A DNA stretch of 64,000 nucleotides from Capitulum mitella. Taxonomy: Eukaryota > Arthropoda > Thecostraca > Pollicipedomorpha > Pollicipedidae. Where the stretch lies: the NCBI GenBank assembly GCA_030062745.1, contig CP099848.1, forward strand, positions 9,569,501-9,633,500, in the 5' to 3' direction. The position numbers and the translations under genes were made by a program. Shown here piece by piece: positions 30,740 to 41,405 of this stretch (position 1 is the stretch's first letter; each line of letters starts with the position of its first letter). Under the pieces are notes generated by a model. It was not told where the DNA came from, did no database searches, and saw only the letters and a program-made list of their open reading frames with translations.

Positions 30740-32380
30740 GAGAAGTGGAGCCTGGCAAATGGCTTCCGTTTCTCGACGTCAAAAACAGTTGCGTGCCACT
30801 TTTGCCGCTCTCGCCGTGGCTGTCCCGCTTTATCTGTGCAACTGTACGGGAAACTGGTTCCGTCGGAGCCAGTAGTGCGGTTTCTTGGACTGCAATTTGA
30901 CAAACGATTGACGTACAGGGACCATTTTAAATCGCTGCGTGAGAAGTGTTTTAAATCACTGAACGTTTTAAAGTGTGTCGCAGGTACATCGTACGGTGCG
31001 GACAGAGTGACGTTGCTCCGTCTATACAGATCCCTGATTCGCTCTAAGTTGGACTATGCTTGTTTTGTGTATGACTCTGCATGCGATTCCAGCAAGCGTA
31101 CGTTGGACACAGTGCACAACTCTGCCTTGCGCATTGCTACGGGTGCCTTCAGAACGTCTCCCACCGCTAGTATCTTGGTGGAAGCTAATGAGCCACCCCT
31201 GGCTTTGCGACGGAAGGTGCTCGGGCTGCGGTATGCATGCAAGTTAGCTCAGTTCCCCGACCACCCGACATATGAGGCGGTGTTTTCTTCCAGCACAATA
31301 GCCCTTTTTCGCACCGGACGATCTCTGAAAGCCACTCCTTTCTGTGTGAGAGTCCATGACCTGTTAATTGAGAGCGGTGTGCGACTGAGGTCCGTGGCAC
31401 GTTCTTACGATCTAGACATACCTCCCTGGGAACTGGTGTCCCCTGTGGTCGACGTGTCTTTGGCTGAGAACCGGAAGCGCGACGTGGCCCCGGAGGAGTT
31501 ACGGTGCAGAGCACTGGAGCACATGGCATCCTACGATGGCCATATGACTGCTTTCACCGATGGATCGAGGACGGAGGCTGGTGTGGGCTGTGCTTTCGTG
31601 TGTGGCCCTGACACTCGGTCATTTACTTTGCCACCTCATGCATCGGTTTATACGTCGGAACTCGTGGCTATCGACAAGGCGCTGTGTTTCATTGAGGCAA
31701 GCGACGATGGTTTTTACGTACTTTTTACAGACTCGCTGAGTAGCCTTTTAGCGCTGAAGTGTTTCCATCCGCGTCATCCCCTTATACAGGATATTTTAAG
31801 ACGATTGACAGCGTTAGACCGACATGGAAAGAGAGTGACGTTCTGTTGGATCCCCAGCCACGTGGGGATATCTGGCAACGAACGAGCCGATGCAGCCGCG
31901 AAGCGTGCGTCACGCATGTGTGTGACGCGACGAATGTCATTGCCTGCCAAGGACTTTTATCGTGTGTTTTCGTCATATATGTATGACTTGTGGCAACGTG
32001 AGTGGGATGCGCTCGGTCCAAATAAGCTCAAAAGTATTAAACCCCGCCTAGGAACTTGGGCCTCAAGTTCACGCGAAAACCGGCGAGAGGAGGTTATTCT
32101 CTGCCGTTTGCGCCTAGGCCACACATACGTAACGCATCACCATCTGTTAAAGGGCGAAGAGAGAGGGACGTGCCCCCGCTGCAGTGAGCCCCTCACTGTG
32201 CACCATGTGCTGATCACATGCAATGGTTTGACTTCAGAGCGTTTGCGGCACTTTGGCCACAGTACGACTCCTCGCACTTTGCAGGATTTGCTGAGTGACG
32301 AGTCTCGTTTTATAGAGACGGGACAGTTGTTCCGGTTTTTATTGGATGTCGGTTTTTCTGCGGTTTTTTCACGCTACTAG
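30740..32380 (+). pseudogene. LINE B copy 3 ORF2 fragment (RT end, RNase H, CCHC)
   Basis: Open to the stop at 32380. LINE sequence starts at gagaagtggagcctgg, after the RT active site. RNase H and the C-terminal CCHC are intact and nearly identical to copies 1 and 5, including Val in ESGVRLRS, where copies 2 and 4 have Met. The open frame also continues upstream into flanking DNA by chance. Confidence 0.9.
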
Positions 32381-32631
32381 TCACATGTGTTTTATTTTGT
32401 GTATGCTGTTGTAGGTAACTTTTTTGTCTTGGCATAATTGCGTTATATTACGCCGTCGGATTTTATTAATCGTCGTGACTCTTTTTAATGGAGCTACTTG
32501 AAGAAGTTATGGGCGCCGAATGACCCTGCAGTCGGTGCGCCCCTAAGCCCCAATAACCAACCAACCGACGCTTCTTTTATATCCCGGGACGCTGTGTTTT
32601 AAGACCCTTTTAACCCGACCTTATACAGGTC

Positions 32632-35600
32632 ATGTTACAGTGGAACTGTAGAGGTGTTAGGTCGAGCGCCAGTGATCTGCAGGCTCTTCTGAGACGGCGT
32701 TGCCCATTTGCTGTTGGCCTCCAGGAGACAAAACTGGCATCAAACACTTGTTTTAGTCTCAAAGGTTACAGCATATTTCGTCGCGACGAGCCAGTCGACA
32801 CCGTTGCGCACGGTGGGGTCCTACTAGCCGTTCACCATGGTGTTCCCACCCAGCGGCTCGACGTGCGCGCTGATGTGCAGGCTGTGGCAGTGAGGTCGCA
32901 CTTGGGACGCCGTCAAGTAACACTGTGCTCAGTGTATTTGGCGCCTGGTTGTGTTTTTCCCACGTTGGAGCTCCGGCGTCTGGTTGCACAGCTGCCTGCA
33001 CCTTTCCTGCTTTTAGGTGATTTTAATGCTCACCATACTAATTGGGGTTGCGACAACACCGACACACGTGGTCGACTTTTAGAAAGCTTGTTGAACGACG
33101 AATCACTGTGTCTTTTAAATACTGGAGCCAAAACACATTTTACTTTGCCTTCCGGACAAACATCGGCTCTAGACCTGAGCATTTGTAGCCCACAGATGAT
33201 GCAGTACTTGACGTGGTCGGTGGATGACGACCCATGCGGAAGCGATCACTTGCCAGTATGGCTGCACTATAAGGACGGTGCCGTGCTCGGCTCAAGGCCA
33301 CCACGGTGGTTGCTTCGGTGTGCTGACTGGGGCCAATTTGAGGAAGAGGTTGAATTGGCCGTGCGTTGGCGTCAGCCGGAGGAGCGTCCGATGTCGGTGG
33401 ACGAATTTACCGAGATGATCGTGCAGTCAGCCGGACAAAGCATCCCCAAAACATCTGGTGCTCCCCGCCGCCCACCAGTGCCATGGTGGACGAAAGCGTG
33501 TAGAGACGCCATTCGTACACGCAGGCGAGCTTACAGGGCATTCGACCGTTGCAGTACACTTGATAATTTGATCGCTTTTCGACAAGCGAGGGCCTCGGCA
33601 CGCCGTGTTATCTTGGAGGCGAAACGGCGGTCATGGCGAGAGTATGTGGGCGGCCTGAACCGCTCCACCCGCACTTCGGAGGTCTGGGACCGCATCAAGA
33701 GGATAGGGGGCCGACATTGCTCTGCGCCGCTGCCCGTGCTGCGCGTGCACGGCCATGACGTGTTTCACCCTGCTGACGTTGCCAACGAGATCGGCCGCGC
33801 CCTCGCAGAGCGGTGCCGGGGTGGCGGCGCCGATCCTGAGTTTGTGCGTCACAAAACTCGCTGTGAGCGGTCGCCAGTGAACTTTTATACCTCTGAGCAG
33901 CACTCGTATAACGAAGTGTTCACAATGGCTGAACTCAGGTCAGCAATATCGTCCTTGCGCAGTGTGTCGGAGGGCCCAGACGAAGTGCATAACGATATGC
34001 TTCGACACCTTCCACATTGCGCGGTTGAGACACTGTTGACTATGTTCAATGCGATTTGGACCCGTGGCGAGTTCCCGTTGGCCTGGCGAGAGGCCATCGT
34101 CATCCCACTGTGCAAGCCCGGCAAGAGTGGTTTAAACCCTCTTGATTATCGTCCCATATCTCTGACATCTTCCTTGTGTAAACTTTTGGAGAAGATGGTT
34201 AACCTCCGCCTGACCTGGTTTTTAGAGAAGAATAACGTGTTTGACAATGCTCAGTGCGGTCTCCGGAAAAACGGTAGTACTGTGGACCACCTTTTAGCCC
34301 TAGACACAGCAGTGCGTGTTGCTTTTCGGGAACGACGTCATGTGGGAGGTGTGTTTTTTGACATCGAGGGTGCATACGACACGACGTGGCGACACGGCAT
34401 TCTCTTGAAGGCCTTTGGGCAAGGTATTCGTGGTCGTATGGGCGTCTTTTTACAGAACTACTTGGATGACCGTTTTTTCCGTGTTCGTGTAGGAAAGCAC
34501 TTTTCTGACCGGTTTCTGCAGGTGAACGGCGTGCCTCAGGGTGGTGTGTTAAGTGTGACACTCTTTGCCATTATGATTAACGATGTGGTAGACAGACTGC
34601 CTCGCTCTGTAGGAAGGTCACTGTTCGTCGACGATCTGGCAATATGGTGTAAGGCGTCCAGTGCTATCTCGATGGAGAGGCAGTTGCAGCTGGCCGTCGG
34701 CCGCTTGGAGAAGTGGAGCCTGGCAAATGGCTTCCGTTTCTCGACGTCAAAAACAGTTGCGTGCCACTTTTGCCGCTCTCGCCGTGGCTGTCCCGCTTTA
34801 TCTGTGCAACTGTACGGGAAACTGGTTCCGTCGGAGCCAGTAGTGCGGTTTCTTGGACTGCAATTTGACAAACGATTGACGTACAGGGACCATTTTAAAT
34901 CGCTGCGTGAGAAGTGTTTTAAATCACTGAACGTTTTAAAGTGTGTCGCAGGTACATCGTACGGTGCGGACAGAGTGACGTTGCTCCGTCTATACAGATC
35001 CCTGATTCGCTCTAAGTTGGACTATGCTTGTTTTGTGTATGACTCTGCATGCGATTCCAGCAAGCGTACGTTGGACACAGTGCACAACTCTGCCTTGCGC
35101 ATTGCTACGGGTGCCTTCAGAACGTCTCCCACCGCTAGTATCTTGGTGGAAGCTAATGAGCCACCCCTGGCTTTGCGACGGAAGGTGCTCGGGCTGCGGT
35201 ATGCATGCAAGTTAGCTCAGTTCCCCGACCACCCGACATATGAGGCGGTGTTTTCTTCCAGCACAATAGCCCTTTTTCGCACCGGACGATCTCTGAAAGC
35301 CACTCCTTTCTGTGTGAGAGTCCATGACCTGTTAATTGAGAGCGGTATGCGACTGAGGTCCGTGGCACGTTCTTACGATCTAGACATACCTCCCTGGGAA
35401 CTGGTGTCCCCTGTGGTGGACGTGTCTTTGGCTGAGAACCGGAAGCGCGACGTGGCCCCGGAGGAGTTACGGTGCAGAGCACTGGAGCACATGGCATCCT
35501 ACGATGGCCATATGACTGCTTTCACCGATGGATCGAGGACGGAGGCTGGTGTGGGCTGTGCTTTCGTGTGTGGCCCTGACACTCGGTCATTTACTTTGCC

Positions 35601-36348
35601 ACCTCATGCATCGGTTTATACGTCGGAACTCGTGGCTATCGACAAGGCGCTGTGTTTCATTGAGGCAAGCGACGATGGTTTTTACGTACTTTTTACAGAC
35701 TCGCTGAGTAGCCTTTTAGCGCTGAAGTGTTTCCATCCGCGTCATCCCCTTATACAGGATATTTTAAGACGATTGACAGCGTTAGACCGACATGGAAAGA
35801 GAGTGACGTTCTGTTGGATCCCAAGCCACGTGGGGATATCTGGCAACGAACGAGCCGATGCAGCCGCGAAGCGTGCGTCACGCATGTGTGTGACGCGACG
35901 AATGTCATTGCCTGCCAAGGACTTTTATCGTGTGTTTTCGTCATATATGTATGACTTGTGGCAACGTGAGTGGGATGCGCTCGGTCCAAATAAGCTCAAA
36001 AGTATTAAACCCCGCCTAGGAACTTGGGCCTCAAGTTCACGCGAAAACCGGCGAGAGGAGGTTATTCTCTGCCGTTTGCGCCTAGGCCACACATACGTAA
36101 CGCATCACCATCTGTTAAAGGGCGAAGAGAGAGGGATGTGCCCCCGCTGCAGTGAGCCCCTCACTGTGCACCATGTGCTGATCACATGCAATGGTTTGAC
36201 TTCAGAGCGTTTGCGGCACTTTGGCCACAGTACGACTCCTCGCACTTTGCAGGATTTGCTGAGTGACGAGTCTCGTTTTATAGAGACGGGACAGTTGTTC
36301 CGGTTTTTATTGGATGTCGGTTTTTCTGCGGTTTTTTCACGCTACTAG
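32632..36348 (+). CDS. LINE B copy 4 ORF2: intact endonuclease-RT-RNase H polyprotein
   Basis: 1238 residues with no break. Endonuclease: LQWNCRGV at the start, catalytic Glu in LQETK (about 32), GDFNAHHTNWG (129-139), SDHLPV (204-209). RT: YRPISLTS, FDIEGAYD (about 575), PQGGVLS (about 633), active site FVDD (about 665). RNase H: AFTDGS (about 962), TSELVAI (about 995), FTDSL (about 1020), SHVG and NERAD (about 1070). C-terminal zinc knuckle CPRCSEPLTVHHVLITC (about 1168). An RNase H after RT is the hallmark of the I clade. ATG 32632 is preceded by the family's ORF1-end sequence. A private change, Asn-Gly for Asn-Arg in LRKNGSTVDHL, lies in the RT fingers. ORF1 is missing, so help in trans would be needed. 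Confidence 0.95.
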   Translation: MLQWNCRGVRSSASDLQALLRRRCPFAVGLQETKLASNTCFSLKGYSIFRRDEPVDTVAHGGVLLAVHHGVPTQRLDVRADVQAVAVRSHLGRRQVTLCSVYLAPGCVFPTLELRRLVAQLPAPFLLLGDFNAHHTNWGCDNTDTRGRLLESLLNDESLCLLNTGAKTHFTLPSGQTSALDLSICSPQMMQYLTWSVDDDPCGSDHLPVWLHYKDGAVLGSRPPRWLLRCADWGQFEEEVELAVRWRQPEERPMSVDEFTEMIVQSAGQSIPKTSGAPRRPPVPWWTKACRDAIRTRRRAYRAFDRCSTLDNLIAFRQARASARRVILEAKRRSWREYVGGLNRSTRTSEVWDRIKRIGGRHCSAPLPVLRVHGHDVFHPADVANEIGRALAERCRGGGADPEFVRHKTRCERSPVNFYTSEQHSYNEVFTMAELRSAISSLRSVSEGPDEVHNDMLRHLPHCAVETLLTMFNAIWTRGEFPLAWREAIVIPLCKPGKSGLNPLDYRPISLTSSLCKLLEKMVNLRLTWFLEKNNVFDNAQCGLRKNGSTVDHLLALDTAVRVAFRERRHVGGVFFDIEGAYDTTWRHGILLKAFGQGIRGRMGVFLQNYLDDRFFRVRVGKHFSDRFLQVNGVPQGGVLSVTLFAIMINDVVDRLPRSVGRSLFVDDLAIWCKASSAISMERQLQLAVGRLEKWSLANGFRFSTSKTVACHFCRSRRGCPALSVQLYGKLVPSEPVVRFLGLQFDKRLTYRDHFKSLREKCFKSLNVLKCVAGTSYGADRVTLLRLYRSLIRSKLDYACFVYDSACDSSKRTLDTVHNSALRIATGAFRTSPTASILVEANEPPLALRRKVLGLRYACKLAQFPDHPTYEAVFSSSTIALFRTGRSLKATPFCVRVHDLLIESGMRLRSVARSYDLDIPPWELVSPVVDVSLAENRKRDVAPEELRCRALEHMASYDGHMTAFTDGSRTEAGVGCAFVCGPDTRSFTLPPHASVYTSELVAIDKALCFIEASDDGFYVLFTDSLSSLLALKCFHPRHPLIQDILRRLTALDRHGKRVTFCWIPSHVGISGNERADAAAKRASRMCVTRRMSLPAKDFYRVFSSYMYDLWQREWDALGPNKLKSIKPRLGTWASSSRENRREEVILCRLRLGHTYVTHHHLLKGEERGMCPRCSEPLTVHHVLITCNGLTSERLRHFGHSTTPRTLQDLLSDESRFIETGQLFRFLLDVGFSAVFSRY

Positions 36349-36478
36349 TCACATGTGTTTTATTTTGTGTATGCTGTTGTAGGTAACTTTTTTGTCTTGA
36401 CATAATTGCGTTATATTACGCCGTCGGATTTTATTAATCGTCGTGACTCTTTTTAATGGAGCTACTTGAAGAAGTTAT

Positions 36479-36510
36479 GGGCGCCGAATGACCCTGCAGT
36501 CGGTGCGCCC
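36479..36510 (+). other. LINE B 3' UTR stem-loop
   Basis: The stem gggcgc/gcgccc (36479-36484 with 36505-36510) encloses cgaatgaccctgcagtcggt; the element ends shortly after with aagccccaataacc and a (ccaa)n tail. The same hairpin ends every family B copy here, and a related one ends LINE C and the 53.2-kb copy. It is the likely recognition structure for the RT. Confidence 0.7.
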
Positions 36511-36545
36511 CTAAGCCCCAATAACCAACCAACTATGGCCGTTCT

Positions 36546-36800
36546 CTTCCGACCCATTAGCGTTGCGTTACCGTTCTGTACGTCCCGATAACGATCCATC
36601 CGTTCCAGCACCGATGCGTTAAGGTTCCGTTACCGTTCATTTAGAACGGGAAGAGAACGGACAAAATTTTGAACATGTTTCAAAAACTCAGCCGTCCCAA
36701 CCGTTCCTACCGTTCGAATGCGTTCCGATAACGTTCATTTGCGTTCCATTACGTTCTCTTCCGATCTCCTCCGTTCCTGGACCGTTCCCTCATCGGTACG
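36546..36800. repeat. CCGTTCC-type oligomer cluster, right arm
   Basis: Variants of accgttcc, cgttcc and aacgttc recur about a dozen times. This is the reverse complement of the word that fills 30460-30727, so before the LINE dimer inserted the two clusters faced each other across a strand switch. Confidence 0.6.
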
Positions 36801-37655
36801 GGATCGGTAGATAGAACGGTTGTGTGGAATGGGGGTATTAGGTACAGACCCGGCTCCCCGGCCGGACGACCCCCCACCAAGCCGTGCCCCTGTTGAGACG
36901 CCGCTGGCCGGAATGGCCGATTCGTTGGGAACACATACCTCTTCAACATTCTTTAGTCCCAAGAAATGTGACTGGTTAGATGGTACCCATGTGTACTGAG
37001 TTCTTCTATGCCACACCATACATTTACGTTGGATATAGTATTTATCAGTACTGAGAGAGTCAGAAAGCAAAGCACAAGTATGGAAATATATTACGTTTAG
37101 GACTGAAAGGATCCCAAACCTCAGGAATGCAGGGTTCCTCTGGAAATTGGTTCTCAAGACATTGGCTACGGCTCCTTTCTTCCTCTCCTGGTTCCTTAAT
37201 CCTCGCAGCAGCCCTTGTGTTATCTCCTTCCAAAAACGTCTCCGAGATGTGAAGTTGTGTGAGCCTCGTGCAGCCTAGATAATCTTGAAAATTAAGGAGT
37301 GTAACATTGTGCTTTGAGGAGGGGCAGATTAACCACATTTGATGTTATTTTGTTCCATGCCTGGCAACAAAGTTGTTGAGACCAGCCACGTATCAGATGT
37401 ACCGAGTTTCGGCCAATTTGAAATTACGACATGTTCAAACTGCACCATATTTTTCCAGTCCATCTGTCGGGCTACAGACCAAAATGTGACAGACAGATCG
37501 CAGTGCCTGCAAATGCGCGGGAAAGAAATTAACACTCGATGATTGTCTTTACTTTTGTAGGCGGTTTTAATCACTACAGATGTTTTTGACTCCTTGTCGC
37601 AGTGTAAATATAGCACTAATGCGAATGGTTCAGTCCACTGTTAGTGAGTGCTGAC
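36801..37655. other. No supported gene
   Basis: A GC-rich segment at about 36845-36930 with the near-palindrome ggccggaatggcc, then AT-rich DNA. No recognisable protein on either strand. Confidence 0.5.
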
Positions 37656-37659
37656 ATCC

Positions 37660-38200
37660 CGCGAGCGGGGTGTTACTTCTTGCAAAAATAACTGACTCGA
37701 GTGTTAACACTTTGTTATAAACCGCGTGCGAAGGGTTTCACGTGACAGAAAATATTCGATAAAGTTTTAACACTGTCATGTCACTCATACTAAGGGTTGG
37801 TCGTTACCCAGGCGCTTGACTGGAGTTCGAACGGAGAGTTCGTTGTTACAAGAACACTTGGGTAAAGAACACTTGGCTTCAGTATCAGCACTTAATCGTA
37901 ACACACATAGGAAGGGTTAATCCTTCCAGAAACTCTTGACACAAATGTTAACGACTTGGCGTAACCTGCATGTGACAGGTTTATTGCTCGAAGAAACTCT
38001 TCGCTAAAGTGTGAAACTCAAATGTAACCCGCATGCGATGGGATTTCACCCCATAGTAGCATACCCCGATGGTCATCACGTGTTTGCCAAGGGTTGCCTC
38101 CTTGCAAAAACCCTTGATTTGATGGTTAACACCGAGTCATAATCCATGTATGACAGATTTAATTGTGTTAAAAACACGCCGATGGAGAGAAAACGTAGTA
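37660..38200. repeat. Degenerate satellite, about 50-60-bp unit
   Basis: Related blocks recur at about 37701, 37898, 37948, 38008 and 38131. Each has a tgttaacac-like word, then gtaacccgcatgygannggttt-like sequence, then caaaaactcttgac-like sequence. Similarity between units is only moderate, so the array is old. Confidence 0.5.
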
Positions 38201-39110
38201 TTATTACCTACATGTGAAGGGCGACTTGTCAGAGCCACTCTGTTCGAAGGTTACCGCGTTAGGAGTCGTCAGCGGACATCGACCGTGGCGCCAACTATCG
38301 GTCACTTATGGAACTACCAATAATCGCAGATATTCTACAAGGATATTTGCTGTTTCGAGAGTTTGGGGACGCAACAAAAGGCATGTTGATTTGAATAAAT
38401 TACATTGGACACTGGGCTATGCAAAACAATACTGGAAAACTTTATACTGCTCGGTTCGTATATAGCTATGAGACCGTACACTGAGAGTCGCACAACCAGC
38501 ACACCATGTGTCATTAAAAACAGCGCGCCATGATTGCTGAAAAGTGTCATTCGTGCCAAAAATAGTTTAACTTTGGAACGCAAAATGCACTTTAACATAT
38601 GTAATACTCCTAGCGTTTTGGGTGCAATCCATTCATAGCACTATGAAGTTTATTGTTTAAGGTGAACAATTTGCGCCGCACCTGTCATTCGTTATTATCA
38701 TACCTGCGTCAAATTATGGTCGCGCCCCTGGTCAGCAAACGCAAGACGCTGAAAATCTGGAAGTTGGCAAACCAGCTGCTTACCTTGTCTAAGCTGGTAT
38801 CTCACCAAATGTCGCGAGAACAAATGAACACTGCACAGGCTTGAAATAGAAACTAACCCGATATGCATTCTGGCTGTTGGCCTCCGGCAAACACAGTGCC
38901 CAGATTCTGGGAGAAAACTTCCCAAGTATGTACGTCCCAGCGCTCCTATTGCAGCGCTCTTAAATTATAGGCGTGCACACCGTTCATCAAACGCCTGATC
39001 ACAGTGAATACTAGTATATCTCCATTGCTTATCTCACAGTTTCCATAGGGTGGATATGCCGTTCTTTATTTGCAGGGGACCTTCCCACACGTTACGGCAT
39101 CACAGCAACA
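38201..39110. other. No supported gene
   Basis: No conserved protein or clear repeat is visible on either strand. Confidence 0.4.
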
Positions 39111-39116
39111 GTCATA

Positions 39117-40695
39117 TCATCCGCACGCAGAACTTCGGATGCATACGAACCACGTAGCATACGAACAATTACACAACAGTCGCAGCACTTCGAGCAGTAT
39201 TCGCGTCTGTTTCAGCCGAAACAGGATAAGGCGACGACCGTGCTGCTGCATAATTTGTCTGATGCCATCTTTAAAGTTCGTCGTGCTAAAAAACGCTGAG
39301 GTTGCCACGTGATTTAGCTTTTCCACCTGCTGTTGTGTAAAAGCATTCAAACAACCGACGCAACGCACGAGCTCGTGGCAATGGCTTGAAAGCGTGTGCA
39401 GATATGGGGTGCCCATGCAGCTCTGAAAATTTTTGAGACATGCCCGTAAAAATAGCACATTCGCTCTCGACTACGCCATCATCATCACATGAACGTAGGG
39501 TTTGGGTGACCTTGAGGTACTTCACGAGTAAGAGCCGAACACGTGTCCCCCTGTCGCTTCTCAGACAGTTAACAAGGCAAGCTGACGACGCAAAGGAATT
39601 CAGGATATTTTTGCGGTCATTTGAATCCAGGTTTCGAAAGTCAGCTTTGCCGTCTGAGAACGTATTTTTCTTGCGACATGTTTTGTGCCTGCGCCATTCG
39701 TCCACAAACTCTTGCAGCCGCGCTTCCGGTATCTCGGGCCTGATCAGCATCAAAAGCTTATCAAACGTCCTCAAAAACAGATGTAAGACATCGATGACAA
39801 TTCGATCGATGGGAATTGAGAGCAAAAGACAATCCCGAAAAACTCACACATCTCCCTGTGGAAGCCCCGTACGCTGCTTCTGGTCTATGGTACGAACATT
39901 CCCAGACTCACAGAACATACAGGCAAACCGGCTGTTGGCCTCTTTGAGGCCGCACGCCAGAAACAGAAATTTGTAGTCCGCGCAGAGATAAAACTGAACT
40001 TCACCACATGACCATCAATTTCGATCCTCTCTTATGGTACGACGTTTATTTCTGAATTTACATCGCGCAGCACGTCTCTCAGCGTGGCGCACTCTTCTTT
40101 TTGATAAGAAGTCCAAAAAAGTTGGGGGCTTCGAGAAGTAGGTTAAAGCTCGTCAACAGCGCTGACAGGTTGAGAAAATTCATAACTTCCCCACTGGAAC
40201 ACCATCTCGTGAAAGAAATAAATATGGATATGACCTGTTTCTGAGGCAAATAAATTACAGCAGGGAAGTCTGTTTTGTTCTGAAACTTGGGCCTCCAACA
40301 GTCCTCAGTCCCGAACAGCATTAAAGTAAATGACCAAAAATGTATTTGTCATGGCATATCCTTCTGTAAAGTGCACGAATCTAAATTCTTGCAAGGAGAC
40401 TTTCACAAAATGTATACCATGAAGCGGGACGGTACATCACTACCAAACTGTGGTAACATATTCAGATTTCATTATCAGCTGACGAAGAAATATACCCATT
40501 CTCACTAACAAAGAGACATACCTGAGTCGCATAGTCGTTTGGTCCCTTTTTAACTGATGGACATAGTTTTTCCACTATGTCTGCAATCTTGCGCCTGAAG
40601 CATCCCTTTTCCTTTTCCTCCATGTTACATTGGGCATTCATTCTGAAAAATGGCATGTAGTAAGCCACGCCAGCCATGTCACCACATTGAAACAT
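39117..40695 (-). pseudogene. Decayed transposase-like multi-copy family gene
   Basis: Collinear minus-strand pieces: an N-terminal piece (40695-40530) ending at a good splice donor (cag/gtatgt); a middle piece (about 40010-39860) with YLCADYKFLFLACGLKEA and CMFCESG in shifted frames; then IPIDRIVIDVLHLFLRTFDKLL (about 39815-39750); and, after another frameshift near 39425, FTQQQVEKLNHVATSAFFS (about 39340-39285). The order Asp-containing strand, CxxC, then IDxLHxFLR matches an uncharacterised protein family I recall as highly multiplied in cnidarian and arthropod genomes and probably transposase-derived. Several frameshifts make it non-functional. Family name uncertain. Confidence 0.5.
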
Positions 40696-40699
40696 TTCG

Positions 40700-41405
40700 T
40701 GTGGTCCCCGGCTCCTGCGTCATGTGCTGAAAGTGTCAAAACTACTGTGATAATCCTGTGGCAAGAACGTCTAGAACCAGGTCTAGGTCTTAAGCAGCCA
40801 TGGTCTACATCCCCGACAATATTATATCAACACACATAAAGTGAAACAACATACACTGCCTTTGTATGTTAACTGCATGCTACGGACGCACTCGATTTTG
40901 CACTTGATCAAACACTAAAAAGCGTTTAGGTCCGTACCTTCTGCGCTGTTGGAAGATTTTATATCTACTGGATAGAGATGGCGTCAGCCTTGCCAGCTTA
41001 TGATATTTTGACAGAGATGTTACTGTCGTCGAGAACTTTCAGCACTCGAGTGGGTGATGGACCTGGTGGTGTCGTGGGTGAGTTTAGTCCATATTCAGGA
41101 ACTATGGCTTCCATTCGCTTTCGTTTTCGACGTTTGTGGCGGTCCGTATACATCCTTTCAGATTCAGGTTGCATAGGGCACCCCGCAGCAACACCTGATT
41201 CCTGTCCCATGAGGCATGAGCGGCTGATGGCAGCTGGTCCAAGTTGGCGAGAAGAGGAGTACAATTAAAGCACAGTAAAGTCGTTCTCGTGTTGACGGTT
41301 TATTTTCAGTGTTTTATGAGTAGATTCATAGTATTGAGCGAGGACCACGGACCCAGTGACCACGCCTCCCAACTCACCATATTTCTGGCTGGAAACGAGT
41401 CACGT
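40700..41405. other. No supported gene
   Basis: Open frames at 40978-41268 exist on both strands but show no recognisable motif. Confidence 0.4.

Larger units (their letters stand above)
30728..36545 (+). mobile_element. LINE family B dimer 2 with a single target-site duplication
   Basis: The 12-bp repeat tatggccgttct at 30728-30739 and 36534-36545 bounds two head-to-tail LINE copies: copy 3 (30740-32566, 5'-truncated in RT) and copy 4 (32567-36533, truncated at the end of ORF1). No host DNA or duplication lies between the copies. The unit therefore appears to have entered as one insertion, from a dimeric RNA or by template jumping during reverse transcription. Confidence 0.92.
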
